Part shown: positions 34,883 through 43,214 of the stretch, one piece after another | Layout: each line of letters begins with the position of its first letter | How positions within the stretch are numbered: position 1 is the stretch's first letter | Translations under genes and position numbers: made by a program | The notes under the pieces: model-generated | Seen by the model: the letters and a program-made list of their open reading frames with translations, nothing else | What the model was told of the DNA's origin: nothing | Database searches by the model: none | Assembly (NCBI GenBank): GCA_017557405.1 | Contig: JAFYYV010000006.1 | Location: forward strand, 1 to 64,000 | Source of the DNA: Prevotella sp. | GTDB lineage: Bacteria > Bacteroidota > Bacteroidia > Bacteroidales > Bacteroidaceae | Direction: 5' to 3' | Length of the DNA stretch: 64,000 bases

Positions 34883-36265
34883 TTAGTTCTTGCCGAGAAT
34901 GAGATTCACTAGGGATGTAACATCCGCAACGGTAAATCCGTTATTCCCATCGATTTCTGCAGCATTAAAGTCATAATTGAAAGGATTGTCCGTTGGAGTC
35001 ACCTTGCCAAGGACAATGTTCACCAAAGCTGTTAGGTCATTAACATCTACTTCTCCGTCGCGGTTCACATCACCTTGCTTCGTTGGTTCCTCGAAGGGTA
35101 ATACGAGTTCGGCAGTTCCCGTGTATTCCAACCATGCTTTATTAGCCGGCATTGCAGTACCCGTGGCTTTCACAAATCCCAGCTTACCTGATGCTGTTTT
35201 GCCAAGAACATACATTGAGTTGGTGCGAGCGGTATAATGATTTGCATTAAAAGAACTTGTACCGCTTTTAGTGGTATAGGTAATTGTACCATCAGTATTA
35301 CAATAATAATTACCCTTAAAACAATTAACCCCTGTATAATTTGTCGTCTCGATTCCTAATGCTCTAGGCGCACCTCCGCTAGTAACAGAGACATCCGGAG
35401 CTGTAAATAAAGGGGTGCCCGTAGGAATCAGCTGGCAGTCAGCAGCTGCATTCGAAGCACATTCTAGTAACACCGGTGTACCAGCAGGAACTGTTCCACC
35501 CGTCGAAGCAATAGCCTCGCCAATCTCCACTTTCCCATCCTCGGCAATGGACGAGACAACGTAGGCATTCTCTACTTGTCCGCTCAACATAAATGCATAA
35601 GGAACGTACAGTGTAGTATAATACTTGCCACCGAACTCCACCTCAGGTTGAACATTGAAATGAGTTACAGGCTCAATATACCACTTAGCATTTGTTGAAG
35701 AACTTGATGTGTTGATGGAAAAAGTTCCATTATCATCTACTAAGTAACGATACCCGAGGTTCGCCATGGAATTATTATCTGCTTTTAATTCTATCTTGGC
35801 AGTATAGGTGCTTGTGTTATTAACACTTTCTATGGTTATATATCGATACACAAACTCTAATGTAGCATTACCAGCATAGGTTCCAGTTGTTAGGGTAAGT
35901 AGACTCGTGCCTTGCCCGATAAGGTTGTAGTCATAATTAGAGGCTTGGGTGTTCCTTTTTTTTGCATAAATGATTGTACCAGGATTAATACATTCTGCAT
36001 CAGCAATCATGTGAATGTCTGTTCCCAAATACTTTCCAGCACACGCCATCGCACGTTCTTTTGCAGCACTATATAAAGATAGTTGTGTTAGGCCACCACC
36101 TGCGTTAGAAGCTACAATATGGTAGTTGAAAAGATCATTCGTCAGACTGATATAATCGCTCGTGTTCTGTGCATTTCGGAAACGATAATATCCAGTCCCA
36201 TTGAGTTGAGCATGTACTGTTAGTGCGATTGTGAGTAATAGTGCTATTGTGTATAGTTTTTTCAT
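34883..36265 (-). CDS. Exported beta-rich protein with dockerin-like C-terminus
   Basis: 460 residues from 36265 (an upstream ATG at 36301 would precede the signal peptide by 12 residues). The signal peptide ends VHAQ. The body is Thr/Asn-rich beta structure without recognised motifs (GYYRFRNAQNTSDYISL at the start of the mature protein; FGGKYYTTLYVPYAFML near 235). The last 65 residues contain two EF-hand-like repeats (GDVNRDGEVDVNDLTALVNI; AAEIDGNNGFTVADVTSLVN), typical of type I dockerin-like modules, and there is no T9SS tail. The gene lies between the terminator at 36289-36325 and bcp. Confidence 0.8.
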   Translation of the reverse strand: MKKLYTIALLLTIALTVHAQLNGTGYYRFRNAQNTSDYISLTNDLFNYHIVASNAGGGLTQLSLYSAAKERAMACAGKYLGTDIHMIADAECINPGTIIYAKKRNTQASNYDYNLIGQGTSLLTLTTGTYAGNATLEFVYRYITIESVNNTSTYTAKIELKADNNSMANLGYRYLVDDNGTFSINTSSSSTNAKWYIEPVTHFNVQPEVEFGGKYYTTLYVPYAFMLSGQVENAYVVSSIAEDGKVEIGEAIASTGGTVPAGTPVLLECASNAAADCQLIPTGTPLFTAPDVSVTSGGAPRALGIETTNYTGVNCFKGNYYCNTDGTITYTTKSGTSSFNANHYTARTNSMYVLGKTASGKLGFVKATGTAMPANKAWLEYTGTAELVLPFEEPTKQGDVNRDGEVDVNDLTALVNIVLGKVTPTDNPFNYDFNAAEIDGNNGFTVADVTSLVNLILGKN

Positions 36266-36288
36266 AATACCTACGAATATAAAAAGAA

Positions 36289-36325
36289 CTCCCCCTTGCA
36301 TGGATTGCCCCGCAACAAGGGGGAG
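36289..36325 (-). terminator. Terminator after the 1,334-residue exported protein gene
   Basis: CTCCCCCTTG and CAAGGGGGAG form a perfect 10-bp stem with a 17-base loop. TTCTTTTTAT follows on the minus strand. It separates the large gene (stop 36341) from the next one. Confidence 0.75.
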
Positions 36326-36340
36326 TATAAAAAGTTATTA

Positions 36341-39300
36341 TTACTTACCCAGACTTATGTTCACAATTATTACAGCATCTGTAACATCAACGGAACCACT
36401 TTCATCTGCATCGGCTGCATCGAAGTCATAAACATCGGAATGAGTCTCAGGAGTTGCCTTACCAAGAGAAATGTCAACTGTAGCCGACACGTCTGTAACA
36501 TTAACAACGCCGTCGCGGTTCACATCACCCAAGAGCGTGAGCTTGATGGGGTCGAACTCCTCGCTTACGAGGAATGCCTTGTTGGCGTTGACTTCCCAGT
36601 TGTTGTAGAAGCCAAGTTTCTGGTCACCTGTGCTTAGGTTGCGAACGACGCAGTCTTCTTCATCGTCCTCGTTCTTGAATGTGCAGAGGAGCAGGTCATC
36701 CTCAGTCAGACCGAAGAAATACTTGTTGTTGACAGTTCCGGCATTCTTGCGCTTCAAGTATTCATACTGATCTGCAAGCGATTGGCTTAACATTGAAAGA
36801 ACAGATAACATGCTTTCTACCTGAGGAGCATTAATCTTATATTCATTAATCAGGTAATCGGGACCGACAAGGAGATTCGTCTCAGGAGCTGTGCCAGCTT
36901 CAGTGCTCAGCGTCAACGTCTGAGTCTGATTCTCAGTAACCTTCTCGTCAACGGCCAACTTCAGTAATACAGGAGTCTGAGCAGGGATCACACCCGTGAT
37001 TTCCTTCTTCACAGCTACGCCCGTTTTCTTGTTGATGCTGGTTACAGCATAAGCCTTCACGTCATCGGGCAGTGTATAGGCGAAGTCAGTGTAGAGCGTT
37101 GTATAGAGTTCCTTGTCGCCATTCAGCGTGTTTTCTGCATTGAAGGTCACGTTGAAGTCAGAACGCTTCTCAAGTTTCCAAGCAGTGAAGTCAGTTTCGG
37201 TGGCAACATCGCTGGTAGTAATGGCAGTGTTACCCTCGCTAATGAAGTCCATCTGGCCATCCTTCTGTACGATGTAGTACTTGAAGTCGGGTTGGATGTA
37301 CTCCACTTTGTCGATGTACTTGGAATAGTCGCCAATTAAGCTGGCGATATCTTCGTTGTCATTTATGTATTCCTTCACTCTACCCCAGTAGATCATCATG
37401 GTCTCGTGGGCGAAGTTCCATACGTTCTTCTCACTCGAGAGAATCTCTGTGTAGAATTGTGAGATGGCTGCGGCATCTTCATCCACAGGCTCTGTCAAAC
37501 CTGACTCGGTACCACCCATCTTCACCCAGAGGTCGTGAATCTTGAAACTGTCAACCCAGCCTTGACCACGACCAAGTTTGTCTGCAATTCTCGTGAAGAT
37601 ATCCTTGACGAATCCTTCGAGATAAGGCAGACGTCCGTCAATCACTTCTTTGTTCTTGGCATAGAAATCAACTACGGGAGTCATACTTGGAGTCTTACCA
37701 TAAATGCGGTAGTTGTTGCCTTCGTTACCAAGCTTTTCGAGGTAGAGGTGATAGTCGAACTTGTCAGTAAACTCATTGGCAACATTGTTGAGACCTGGCT
37801 CTCCAATAAAGTTGTTTTCACCCAGTCTCTCCACGATTGCCTTAACGAGAGCGGGAACATAGTTCATGGCACGTTGAGCATAACCTGGGATATCAACACC
37901 TTGTGAGCGCAATACTTCAAGTTGGCCATCTGTAGCTTTCACCTTGATCACGGTGCCAGGAGCTGCATCTGTAGCAGCCTCGTCAACGAAGGTTACCGTT
38001 CTGCGGCCAGCCACATTCACATACTTGCCGTTGCCATTGTTCTTAATCGTGTAGTAGCCATCCTCGATAGTTGGGCCTGCTTCCTTAGTTTCAATAGTGA
38101 AGGTCTTGCTTATCTCTTTGCTCTTTGAACCGTCTTGTTCAACCCAAGCTGTGATGGTAGTTGTTTCGTTGACATCAATAGGAGTCGAGTAGGTCTGCTC
38201 TGCACCACCGTTCAACTTGTACTTAATTGTACCTTGTCCAGCAATAGCCACCTTCAGCGCCTGCTCGTATGTACCACCATCGTGGAAGATAATAGGCTTG
38301 GCAAGCTCAACAGGCTCAGGACGGGTAAGGGATACGATGTAGTTGCCTTGCTTAAATTCGAATACCTTATCACTACCGTAGATAGTTAAATCACCATAGA
38401 CAACTACTTCATCTCCCTTTTGTAGCTGTTCCTCAGACGTGAAGTCTGAATTTGCAAGATTTTTACCTCGATATACGTAGAACTGATTGTCGGTTGAGCC
38501 ATCATCTGAAATATAGTAAGTAGCGTTATAATACTGGGTTGTGTTGATGTCATCAATTTGAGACACAATACCTTTCACATATACTTTTTCTAGAGTTACA
38601 TCAGCTGAAAGAATCTTGTTGGCGTCAGCTACATTAAATGGATTGGCTTCAGTGCCTTTACCTGTTGTAATGATAACATTATACTTTGCATTTGCCACAG
38701 CGCTTTCATCTTCGCCTTTTATGGCTTTAGCATAAAGAGTTGTAGGTTCGCTGATGGTAAGAGCTGAGGAATAATCGTTCCATGTTTCCCCATCAGTGCT
38801 ATATTTAATTGTTGCCTCTTCTGTCTCGCATGAAATCATTACCTCCTTTGCTTCGAAGTAAACGCCAGATGCCAAAGAGAAGGTCGGATTAGCTACAGTA
38901 ACAACAGGTTTAACTACTTCCTTGTAAATTTGCACATCTTCCTGACCAGAGCCATAACATGAGAATAGAGTACTTGAACTATTATATCTTAACAAATTCC
39001 TTGTGTTAGAACCTTGGAATTTGATAGTGGCATTTCCATTAGAAATAGATATTTCAGACTTGGCATTGGCATCAGGGGTGGCAGTGGTTTTCAAGTAATT
39101 ACTACTTGATGAAGCGGCATATAAATACTTTCCCTCTCCCGTATAAAGATACCAACAATCTTCTTGAGGAACTAGAATTATTTTTTGAGCGGCAGACGTA
39201 AGGCCGTCAATAATTCCATTTGAAGCTTCGGGGGTTATGCCAATTGCTTCTCTATTATTACCTTTGTCTGCTCCCAGCGCATAAATGTTGTTTTTATCTA

Positions 39301-40345
39301 CAATTATTATTGCATCTCCTGCTTCAAGAGCAGAAGCGTCTGTTACCTTAACGAAATAATTACTATTTATGTTCTTTCGGTAAATATATATATAATTAGC
39401 AGAAACAATCTCGCTGTAATTGTTATATTCGTCTACGGCAATTGCCTTTATAGTGCATGATTGGTTAGGAGAAAACGCGTTTGAATATAGATTACTTGTT
39501 GTTGTGGGATCGTTTCCATCAGTTGTATAATATATAGCCAAATTTTCATCAGCAGAGATAGAAACTACACCTTCATTGTTTGTAATCGTTGGTTTGTTTG
39601 GTTGAATAGTGTATGCAGCAGTGGCTATATTGCTGTTGTTCATATTGTCCTTCACAGCCATTGCCTTTATGGTAGTGTTTGTATTAACAGCGATAGGAGT
39701 GGAGTATATCGAGCTATTTGTGGTTGGGTCGACACCATTAGTGGTATAATAAATAGTTGCTCCCTCTGTAGAACTAATCGTCACACTTTGGGCAGAGGTA
39801 TATATACCAGCAGTGGGCAAGAAGGTGGGAGTGGTGCAGGTTGATCCGTTATTATAGTTGATAGTAATTGAGTTTATCCAACAATACTTAGAACTTTCTA
39901 GTTGTAGATAAGAAATCTCAGAGTTGATTTCAAATGTTAAATCTGAAAACTCGGATGTTAAGTTTTGTGTTGCGCTGCCGTTAACTTTTAAAGTAGCAGC
40001 TTTACTAGAGTTATATAGTTTTGCATTTACTATGACGGAAGAAGGAGTGATGGAGGATGCAAGGTTCATTTTAATAGTACCTGCAGCCGACGATGTACCT
40101 AACTTTAATCCGTAATTACCATTATAGCTTACTTTTGTAGCGGTAGCTAAATTGCCAGATAGGTAAGAAGAACCTTCTGAGACGATAGTACTACAAGCTG
40201 TTGAAGTTGAAGCTGCACTTCCATCTCCAGAGTTTGTCGAAAAAATGATGGTGTAACTGTCTCCCCACGCCGTTCCTAGGCCGCAGAGAACAAGTGCTAC
40301 GAGCATCAGCGCTCGTAAATGTGTTTTTTGTAAGAAATGTTTCAT
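36341..40345 (-). CDS. Large exported multidomain protein with chitobiase-C-like repeats and dockerin-like end
   Basis: 1,334 residues with a signal peptide (ending TAWG). At least three chitobiase/beta-hexosaminidase C-terminal-type beta domains are seen (AGIYTSAQSVTISSTEGATI, then IYYTTNGVDPTT; later ISADENLAIYYTTDGNDPTT; SCETEEATIKYSTDGETW). Residues about 560-680 resemble an OB-fold found in exported nucleases and lipoproteins (GTEANPFNVADANKIL, VYVKGIVSQI). A helical region follows (about 800-1000), then a beta domain, and two dockerin-like repeats at the end (GDVNRDGVVNVTDVSATVDI; ADADESGSVDVTDAVIIVNI). No catalytic site is recognised; probably a surface binding or structural protein. 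Confidence 0.85.
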   Translation of the reverse strand: MKHFLQKTHLRALMLVALVLCGLGTAWGDSYTIIFSTNSGDGSAASTSTACSTIVSEGSSYLSGNLATATKVSYNGNYGLKLGTSSAAGTIKMNLASSITPSSVIVNAKLYNSSKAATLKVNGSATQNLTSEFSDLTFEINSEISYLQLESSKYCWINSITINYNNGSTCTTPTFLPTAGIYTSAQSVTISSTEGATIYYTTNGVDPTTNSSIYSTPIAVNTNTTIKAMAVKDNMNNSNIATAAYTIQPNKPTITNNEGVVSISADENLAIYYTTDGNDPTTTSNLYSNAFSPNQSCTIKAIAVDEYNNYSEIVSANYIYIYRKNINSNYFVKVTDASALEAGDAIIIVDKNNIYALGADKGNNREAIGITPEASNGIIDGLTSAAQKIILVPQEDCWYLYTGEGKYLYAASSSSNYLKTTATPDANAKSEISISNGNATIKFQGSNTRNLLRYNSSSTLFSCYGSGQEDVQIYKEVVKPVVTVANPTFSLASGVYFEAKEVMISCETEEATIKYSTDGETWNDYSSALTISEPTTLYAKAIKGEDESAVANAKYNVIITTGKGTEANPFNVADANKILSADVTLEKVYVKGIVSQIDDINTTQYYNATYYISDDGSTDNQFYVYRGKNLANSDFTSEEQLQKGDEVVVYGDLTIYGSDKVFEFKQGNYIVSLTRPEPVELAKPIIFHDGGTYEQALKVAIAGQGTIKYKLNGGAEQTYSTPIDVNETTTITAWVEQDGSKSKEISKTFTIETKEAGPTIEDGYYTIKNNGNGKYVNVAGRRTVTFVDEAATDAAPGTVIKVKATDGQLEVLRSQGVDIPGYAQRAMNYVPALVKAIVERLGENNFIGEPGLNNVANEFTDKFDYHLYLEKLGNEGNNYRIYGKTPSMTPVVDFYAKNKEVIDGRLPYLEGFVKDIFTRIADKLGRGQGWVDSFKIHDLWVKMGGTESGLTEPVDEDAAAISQFYTEILSSEKNVWNFAHETMMIYWGRVKEYINDNEDIASLIGDYSKYIDKVEYIQPDFKYYIVQKDGQMDFISEGNTAITTSDVATETDFTAWKLEKRSDFNVTFNAENTLNGDKELYTTLYTDFAYTLPDDVKAYAVTSINKKTGVAVKKEITGVIPAQTPVLLKLAVDEKVTENQTQTLTLSTEAGTAPETNLLVGPDYLINEYKINAPQVESMLSVLSMLSQSLADQYEYLKRKNAGTVNNKYFFGLTEDDLLLCTFKNEDDEEDCVVRNLSTGDQKLGFYNNWEVNANKAFLVSEEFDPIKLTLLGDVNRDGVVNVTDVSATVDISLGKATPETHSDVYDFDAADADESGSVDVTDAVIIVNISLGK

Positions 40346-40443
40346 GTCTTAAAGTTTAATATTATTAATTAGTTCTATTCGATTTTATGGGTTTTAGATA
40401 GGTAGATTTAGGATTGCGCGATGTATGCGCGCGTTATAATTTG

Positions 40444-40451
40444 CAAAAATA
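40444..40451 (-). promoter_or_regulatory. -7 promoter box of the 1,334-residue protein gene, with 5' hairpin
   Basis: The minus strand reads TATTTTTG, matching TAnnTTTG, about 98 bases before the ATG. Just downstream, GCGCG/CGCGC form a 5-bp stem with a 7-base loop near the expected transcript start. Confidence 0.5.
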
Positions 40452-40550
40452 CAAAAATTTGTTTTAGATGGTTAACTTGTGACTATATAATTTGCGGATT
40501 TAAGATTATTTAACATTGAAAGGCGTGTAAAATGGTAGTGTTTTATGAGT

Positions 40551-40605
40551 GAAAGTCGCCCAGAAAAATGTATCTTTGCACCGAAAAGTCGCCCAGAAAA
40601 GTGTA
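40551..40605. repeat. Direct repeat AAAGTCGCCCAGAAAA with an orphan -7 box
   Basis: AAAGTCGCCCAGAAAA occurs at 40552-40567 and 40585-40600, a 33-base period. TATCTTTG (40571-40578) lies between them, yet no open frame follows. Possibly the promoter region of a lost gene. Confidence 0.55.
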
Positions 40606-40663
40606 AAGAAACAGCGAAGTTGAGCAATGAGAACAGTAAAATTATACATTGATATGTCAAAAT

Positions 40664-41015
40664 AATTCTGAATTTGGAGCCCACGAGAAGGCTTGCGTTT
40701 TGAAAAAAATGTTTTGTGCGGACAAATACGCGGAAAATGAGCGTTTTCGGAAATGATTGATAGCCAACGACTTTCGTTTTCTTAACATTCTGCGAGGTAG
40801 TCAGAGGTATACATCTGACCGCTCAAGGAGCCTGCTACATGTGGCATCTAAGGGTGTCAGGTACCATAAGTAATCGTGTCGTTTGCTATGTCTGAGAACC
40901 TCAGATGCCACATGTGACAATTTCCGTTGTCGAAAAGGAGGGAAATGGAGTGGAAATGCCGATTTCTTACACGTTTTCTTTTTCTAGATTGAACGGAAAA
41001 GTTGACAACTTTTTG
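40664..41015 (+). repeat. Dispersed 22-nt-array element, copy 2
   Basis: Same order as copy 1: AATTCTGAATTTGG, then CAAATACGCG and GAGCGTTTTCGGAAAT, then the array (40798-40918, 121 bases = 5.5 units), then CTAGATTGAACGGAAAAGT and GACAA. One unit is 33 bases long, as if an 11-base half-unit had been lost. It lies in the 840-base gene-free stretch between divergent genes. Confidence 0.85.
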
Positions 41016-41081
41016 TTGTGATTTTTCAATGGGATAAGAAAAAATAACGGATGAATTTATGAGATACTGAATTATTTTTTC

Positions 41082-41089
41082 TATCTTTG
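41082..41089 (+). promoter_or_regulatory. -7 promoter box of the MFS-type gene
   Basis: TATCTTTG matches TAnnTTTG, 94 bases before the ATG at 41184. No TTTG is seen at -33. Confidence 0.5.
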
Positions 41090-41110
41090 CAAATTGAAGT
41101 AATATTGAAG

Positions 41111-41149
41111 CCTAAAGAGTATAAAGGGGAGTGAGAAGCATAAAGGGTA
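41111..41149 (+). repeat. TAAAGGGG leader repeat, copy a
   Basis: Built from AGTATAAAGGGGAGTGAGA and CATAAAGGG units in the 5' leader of the MFS-type gene. Related runs precede the next downstream genes at 42602-42680 and 43038-43080. Confidence 0.6.
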
Positions 41150-41183
41150 AACCTTGAAGTGGAGCTCGCAAAACTTTAGATAA

Positions 41184-42230
41184 ATGAATGTGAGCATGCA
41201 AAAAGGAAGTAGCTGTGGCGTTTGGACGACTGGGATAGGCAGCGTGCTGCATTTCCTGGTTGATGGACTTTGCATCTGCTGTCTTTATGCGATGGTGGCT
41301 CCATTCGGTTTGGTGCATCTGACGGGCGTTTTCGTGACCTACACCCTCATGGCGTTCGCCACTCAGCCGCTCACGGGAATGTGGGCCGATGCGATGCGTT
41401 GGAAACATTGGATGTTGCTCGGAGCCGATGTGTTGTTGGCACTTGGCGTGTTGGTGGCCTCGCTCGTACAGGTAGTGGCTTCGGCTTCCATGAGAGAGTT
41501 AGTGATGTTTATGGCCGCTTCGTTGATGGGCATAGGCAACTCGTTCTTCCATGTGTGGGGCGGCAAGCAAACAGCGCTGAAGACAGGAAACGACATTCGA
41601 GCGCTAGGCGTGTTTGTCAGCACGGGCGCGTTCGGGTTGGCAGTCGGAGGGCTGTTCTTCTCGTGGAAGTTGGCTTACGTGTTCCTACTGCTCATCTGCC
41701 TGTTGTCGGTGGTTGCCTTGAAGATTTCCCTTTCGAAAGAGGGGACGTTGGAGGCTTCCGGCGAGAAGCGCAGAAGGTTCAGCATGACCTTTGTATGGGC
41801 AGCCATACTTGCGTTGATGGCATTCGTGATGTTCCGCTCGTCGATTTCTGAGGTGTTCACATCAAATGTCAAGGTGTTAGGTGATGGGATTCCCGCTGAC
41901 GCGCCTACCCGTAGCCTTTGGTGGGTGTTGGTGATAGGCGCTACCGCGATGCTGGGAAAGATGACGGGCGGATGGATTTCACGTTGGTTGGGCATTGTGC
42001 CCACCTTGGTGCTCCTGCTGTTGGGCGTTGCCGCTTGTTGGCTGTTGAAGAGCCCCTTAGCTTCCTCAGGAGGAGAATGGTGGCTGATGCTGACAGGATT
42101 GTTCCTGATTAATTGTACGATGCCCATAACACTATATCTCGCCAACGAGGTGTTGAAAGGTCGGGAAGGATTGGCATTCGGCTTGTTGGCCGCCGCGTTG
42201 ATTCCAGGTTATCTATTAGCTACAATGTGA
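41184..42230 (+). CDS. MFS-type membrane transporter
   Basis: 348 residues with about 10 hydrophobic helices. The first half has VLHFLVDGLC, an MFS-like loop DAMRWKHW between helices 2 and 3, and GIGNSFFHVWGGKQTAL in helix 4. The protein is shorter than the usual 400 residues. Between the sixth and seventh helices the stretch VLGDGIPADAPTRSL is encoded by a GGTGTTAGGTGAT run plus a REP-like palindrome, and it looks inserted. The substrate is unknown. The next gene starts 9 bases downstream and is co-transcribed. Confidence 0.75.
   Translation: MNVSMQKGSSCGVWTTGIGSVLHFLVDGLCICCLYAMVAPFGLVHLTGVFVTYTLMAFATQPLTGMWADAMRWKHWMLLGADVLLALGVLVASLVQVVASASMRELVMFMAASLMGIGNSFFHVWGGKQTALKTGNDIRALGVFVSTGAFGLAVGGLFFSWKLAYVFLLLICLLSVVALKISLSKEGTLEASGEKRRRFSMTFVWAAILALMAFVMFRSSISEVFTSNVKVLGDGIPADAPTRSLWWVLVIGATAMLGKMTGGWISRWLGIVPTLVLLLLGVAACWLLKSPLASSGGEWWLMLTGLFLINCTMPITLYLANEVLKGREGLAFGLLAAALIPGYLLATM
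41872..41920. repeat. REP-like palindromic repeat, in frame inside the MFS-type gene
   Basis: AGGTGTTAGGTGAT is followed by ATTCCCGCTGACGCGCC and TACCCGTAGCCTTTG. This is nearly identical to 28627-28659, but it is read here on the opposite strand relative to the gene. Confidence 0.75.
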
Positions 42231-42238
42231 GTTGAACG

Positions 42239-42586
42239 ATGATGATATGGAATTTGCTATCGACATTGCTGCCCACCATCCTGATAGAACTCGGAGTGCT
42301 GTGGCTGCTTGGCGAAACAAGACGAAAAGTGTTGTGGTCGTCGGTGGTGGTGAATACACTCACGAATGTGCCGTTGAACCTATGGTTGACCAGTGATTGG
42401 AGTGGGGGATTGGAAGAGTGGATGTTGGCAGTAGTTATTGGCGAAGTGCTAGTTGTGATAGTCGAAGCCTTGTGGTATTGGTGGTTTGTGCGCGAAGTGA
42501 AGCGTGCAGTAGTTTATAGCGTGTTGTGCAACGCCATCAGTTTTTTGACAGGCGTGTTGTTCCAACTGCTCTATTGGATTATTTGA
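42239..42586 (+). CDS. Small integral membrane protein
   Basis: 115 residues (114 from the second ATG) with four hydrophobic helices (LLPTILIELGVLWLLGE; VVVNTLTNVPLNLWL; VVIGEVLVVIVEALWYWWFV; VLCNAISFLTGVLFQLLYWI). The protein is rich in Trp and Val and has no signal peptide. It follows the transporter gene by 8 bases, which suggests a joint role in the inner membrane. I do not recognise the family. Confidence 0.65.
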   Translation: MMIWNLLSTLLPTILIELGVLWLLGETRRKVLWSSVVVNTLTNVPLNLWLTSDWSGGLEEWMLAVVIGEVLVVIVEALWYWWFVREVKRAVVYSVLCNAISFLTGVLFQLLYWII

Positions 42587-42601
42587 ATCATTCAATTTTA
42601 C

Positions 42602-42680
42602 AAATTGAAGTATAAAGAGTCTAAAGGGTAGTGAACCAGAATGAGCATAAAGGGCATAAAGGGGAGTGAGAGAGCATAAA
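42602..42680 (+). repeat. TAAAGGGG leader repeat, copy b
   Basis: CAAATTGAAGTATAAAGAGT begins this run, matching the start of the leader of the MFS-type gene (CAAATTGAAGTAATATTGAA). CATAAAGGG and TAAAGGGGAGTGAGA follow. Confidence 0.6.
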
Positions 42681-42721
42681 CTCCTTTTAAAGCATATTAT
42701 AATAACCTAAATATATAGATT

Positions 42722-43039
42722 ATGATTAGACAATTGATGGACATTATCCCGGATTATCCCGGTGGATATCGTCCCATTCGTATCCGGCACAAGTTTGATA
42801 CTATTATTGAGCAACCGAAGAAAGTGATTACCGATACTATCCAATGTGCGAAGGATTCGCTCAACGATAGCATTTCGGTGGATAGTATGTCTTCGGCCAA
42901 TGTGGTTCCTGGCGGAGCTAGTACGGGTGGCGATGATATGACGATGCTGATGTGGTCGATTTTCGTCGTGTTAGCAGTACTCGCTATGTGCCTCTACTTC
43001 GTTTATTCCTACAGGAAACGGCAGTTGGCCCTCGGGTGA
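42722..43039 (+). CDS. Small single-pass membrane protein
   Basis: 105 residues. An N-terminal hydrophilic part (IPDYPGGYRPIRIRHKFD, then Ser/Asp-rich to residue 70) is followed by one hydrophobic helix (MLMWSIFVVLAVLAMCLYFV) and a basic tail SYRKRQLALG. The topology would place the tail in the cytoplasm. The family is unknown. It lies between two TAAAGGGG leader repeats. Confidence 0.55.
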   Translation: MIRQLMDIIPDYPGGYRPIRIRHKFDTIIEQPKKVITDTIQCAKDSLNDSISVDSMSSANVVPGGASTGGDDMTMLMWSIFVVLAVLAMCLYFVYSYRKRQLALG

Positions 43040-43080
43040 GAGAGTATAAAGGACGAAAAGGGTTTAAAGGGGAGTGAAGA
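43038..43080 (+). repeat. TAAAGGGG leader repeat, copy c
   Basis: AGAGTATAAAGGACGAAAAG and GGTTTAAAGGGGAGTGAAGA, the shortest of the three related runs, directly after the stop of the small membrane protein gene. Confidence 0.55.
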
Positions 43081-43131
43081 GCTTTCTTCCCTCTCAAAAA
43101 GGCCGGTCATCATGTGAAAAAGGCTTAAATA

Positions 43132-43163
43132 TTTGCGTTGTGCGCAATATTTAGTTACCTTTG
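43132..43163 (+). promoter_or_regulatory. Promoter of the DUF1573-ispH operon with embedded palindrome
   Basis: TTTG (43132-43135), a 20-base spacer, then TACCTTTG (43156-43163). The spacer contains the inverted repeat TTGCG-TTGTG-CGCAA (43133-43147), which could be an operator. Confidence 0.7.
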
Positions 43164-43214
43164 CATTGATGATAGGAGGAAGAATGTAGTTGAACATCAA
43201 GAACCGAAAGGATT

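Noticed and set aside
40472-40684. Minus-strand open frame of 70 codons over the AAAGTCGCCCAGAAAA repeats
   Set aside because: Its HFSGRL repeats merely translate the DNA repeat; there is no supporting context.
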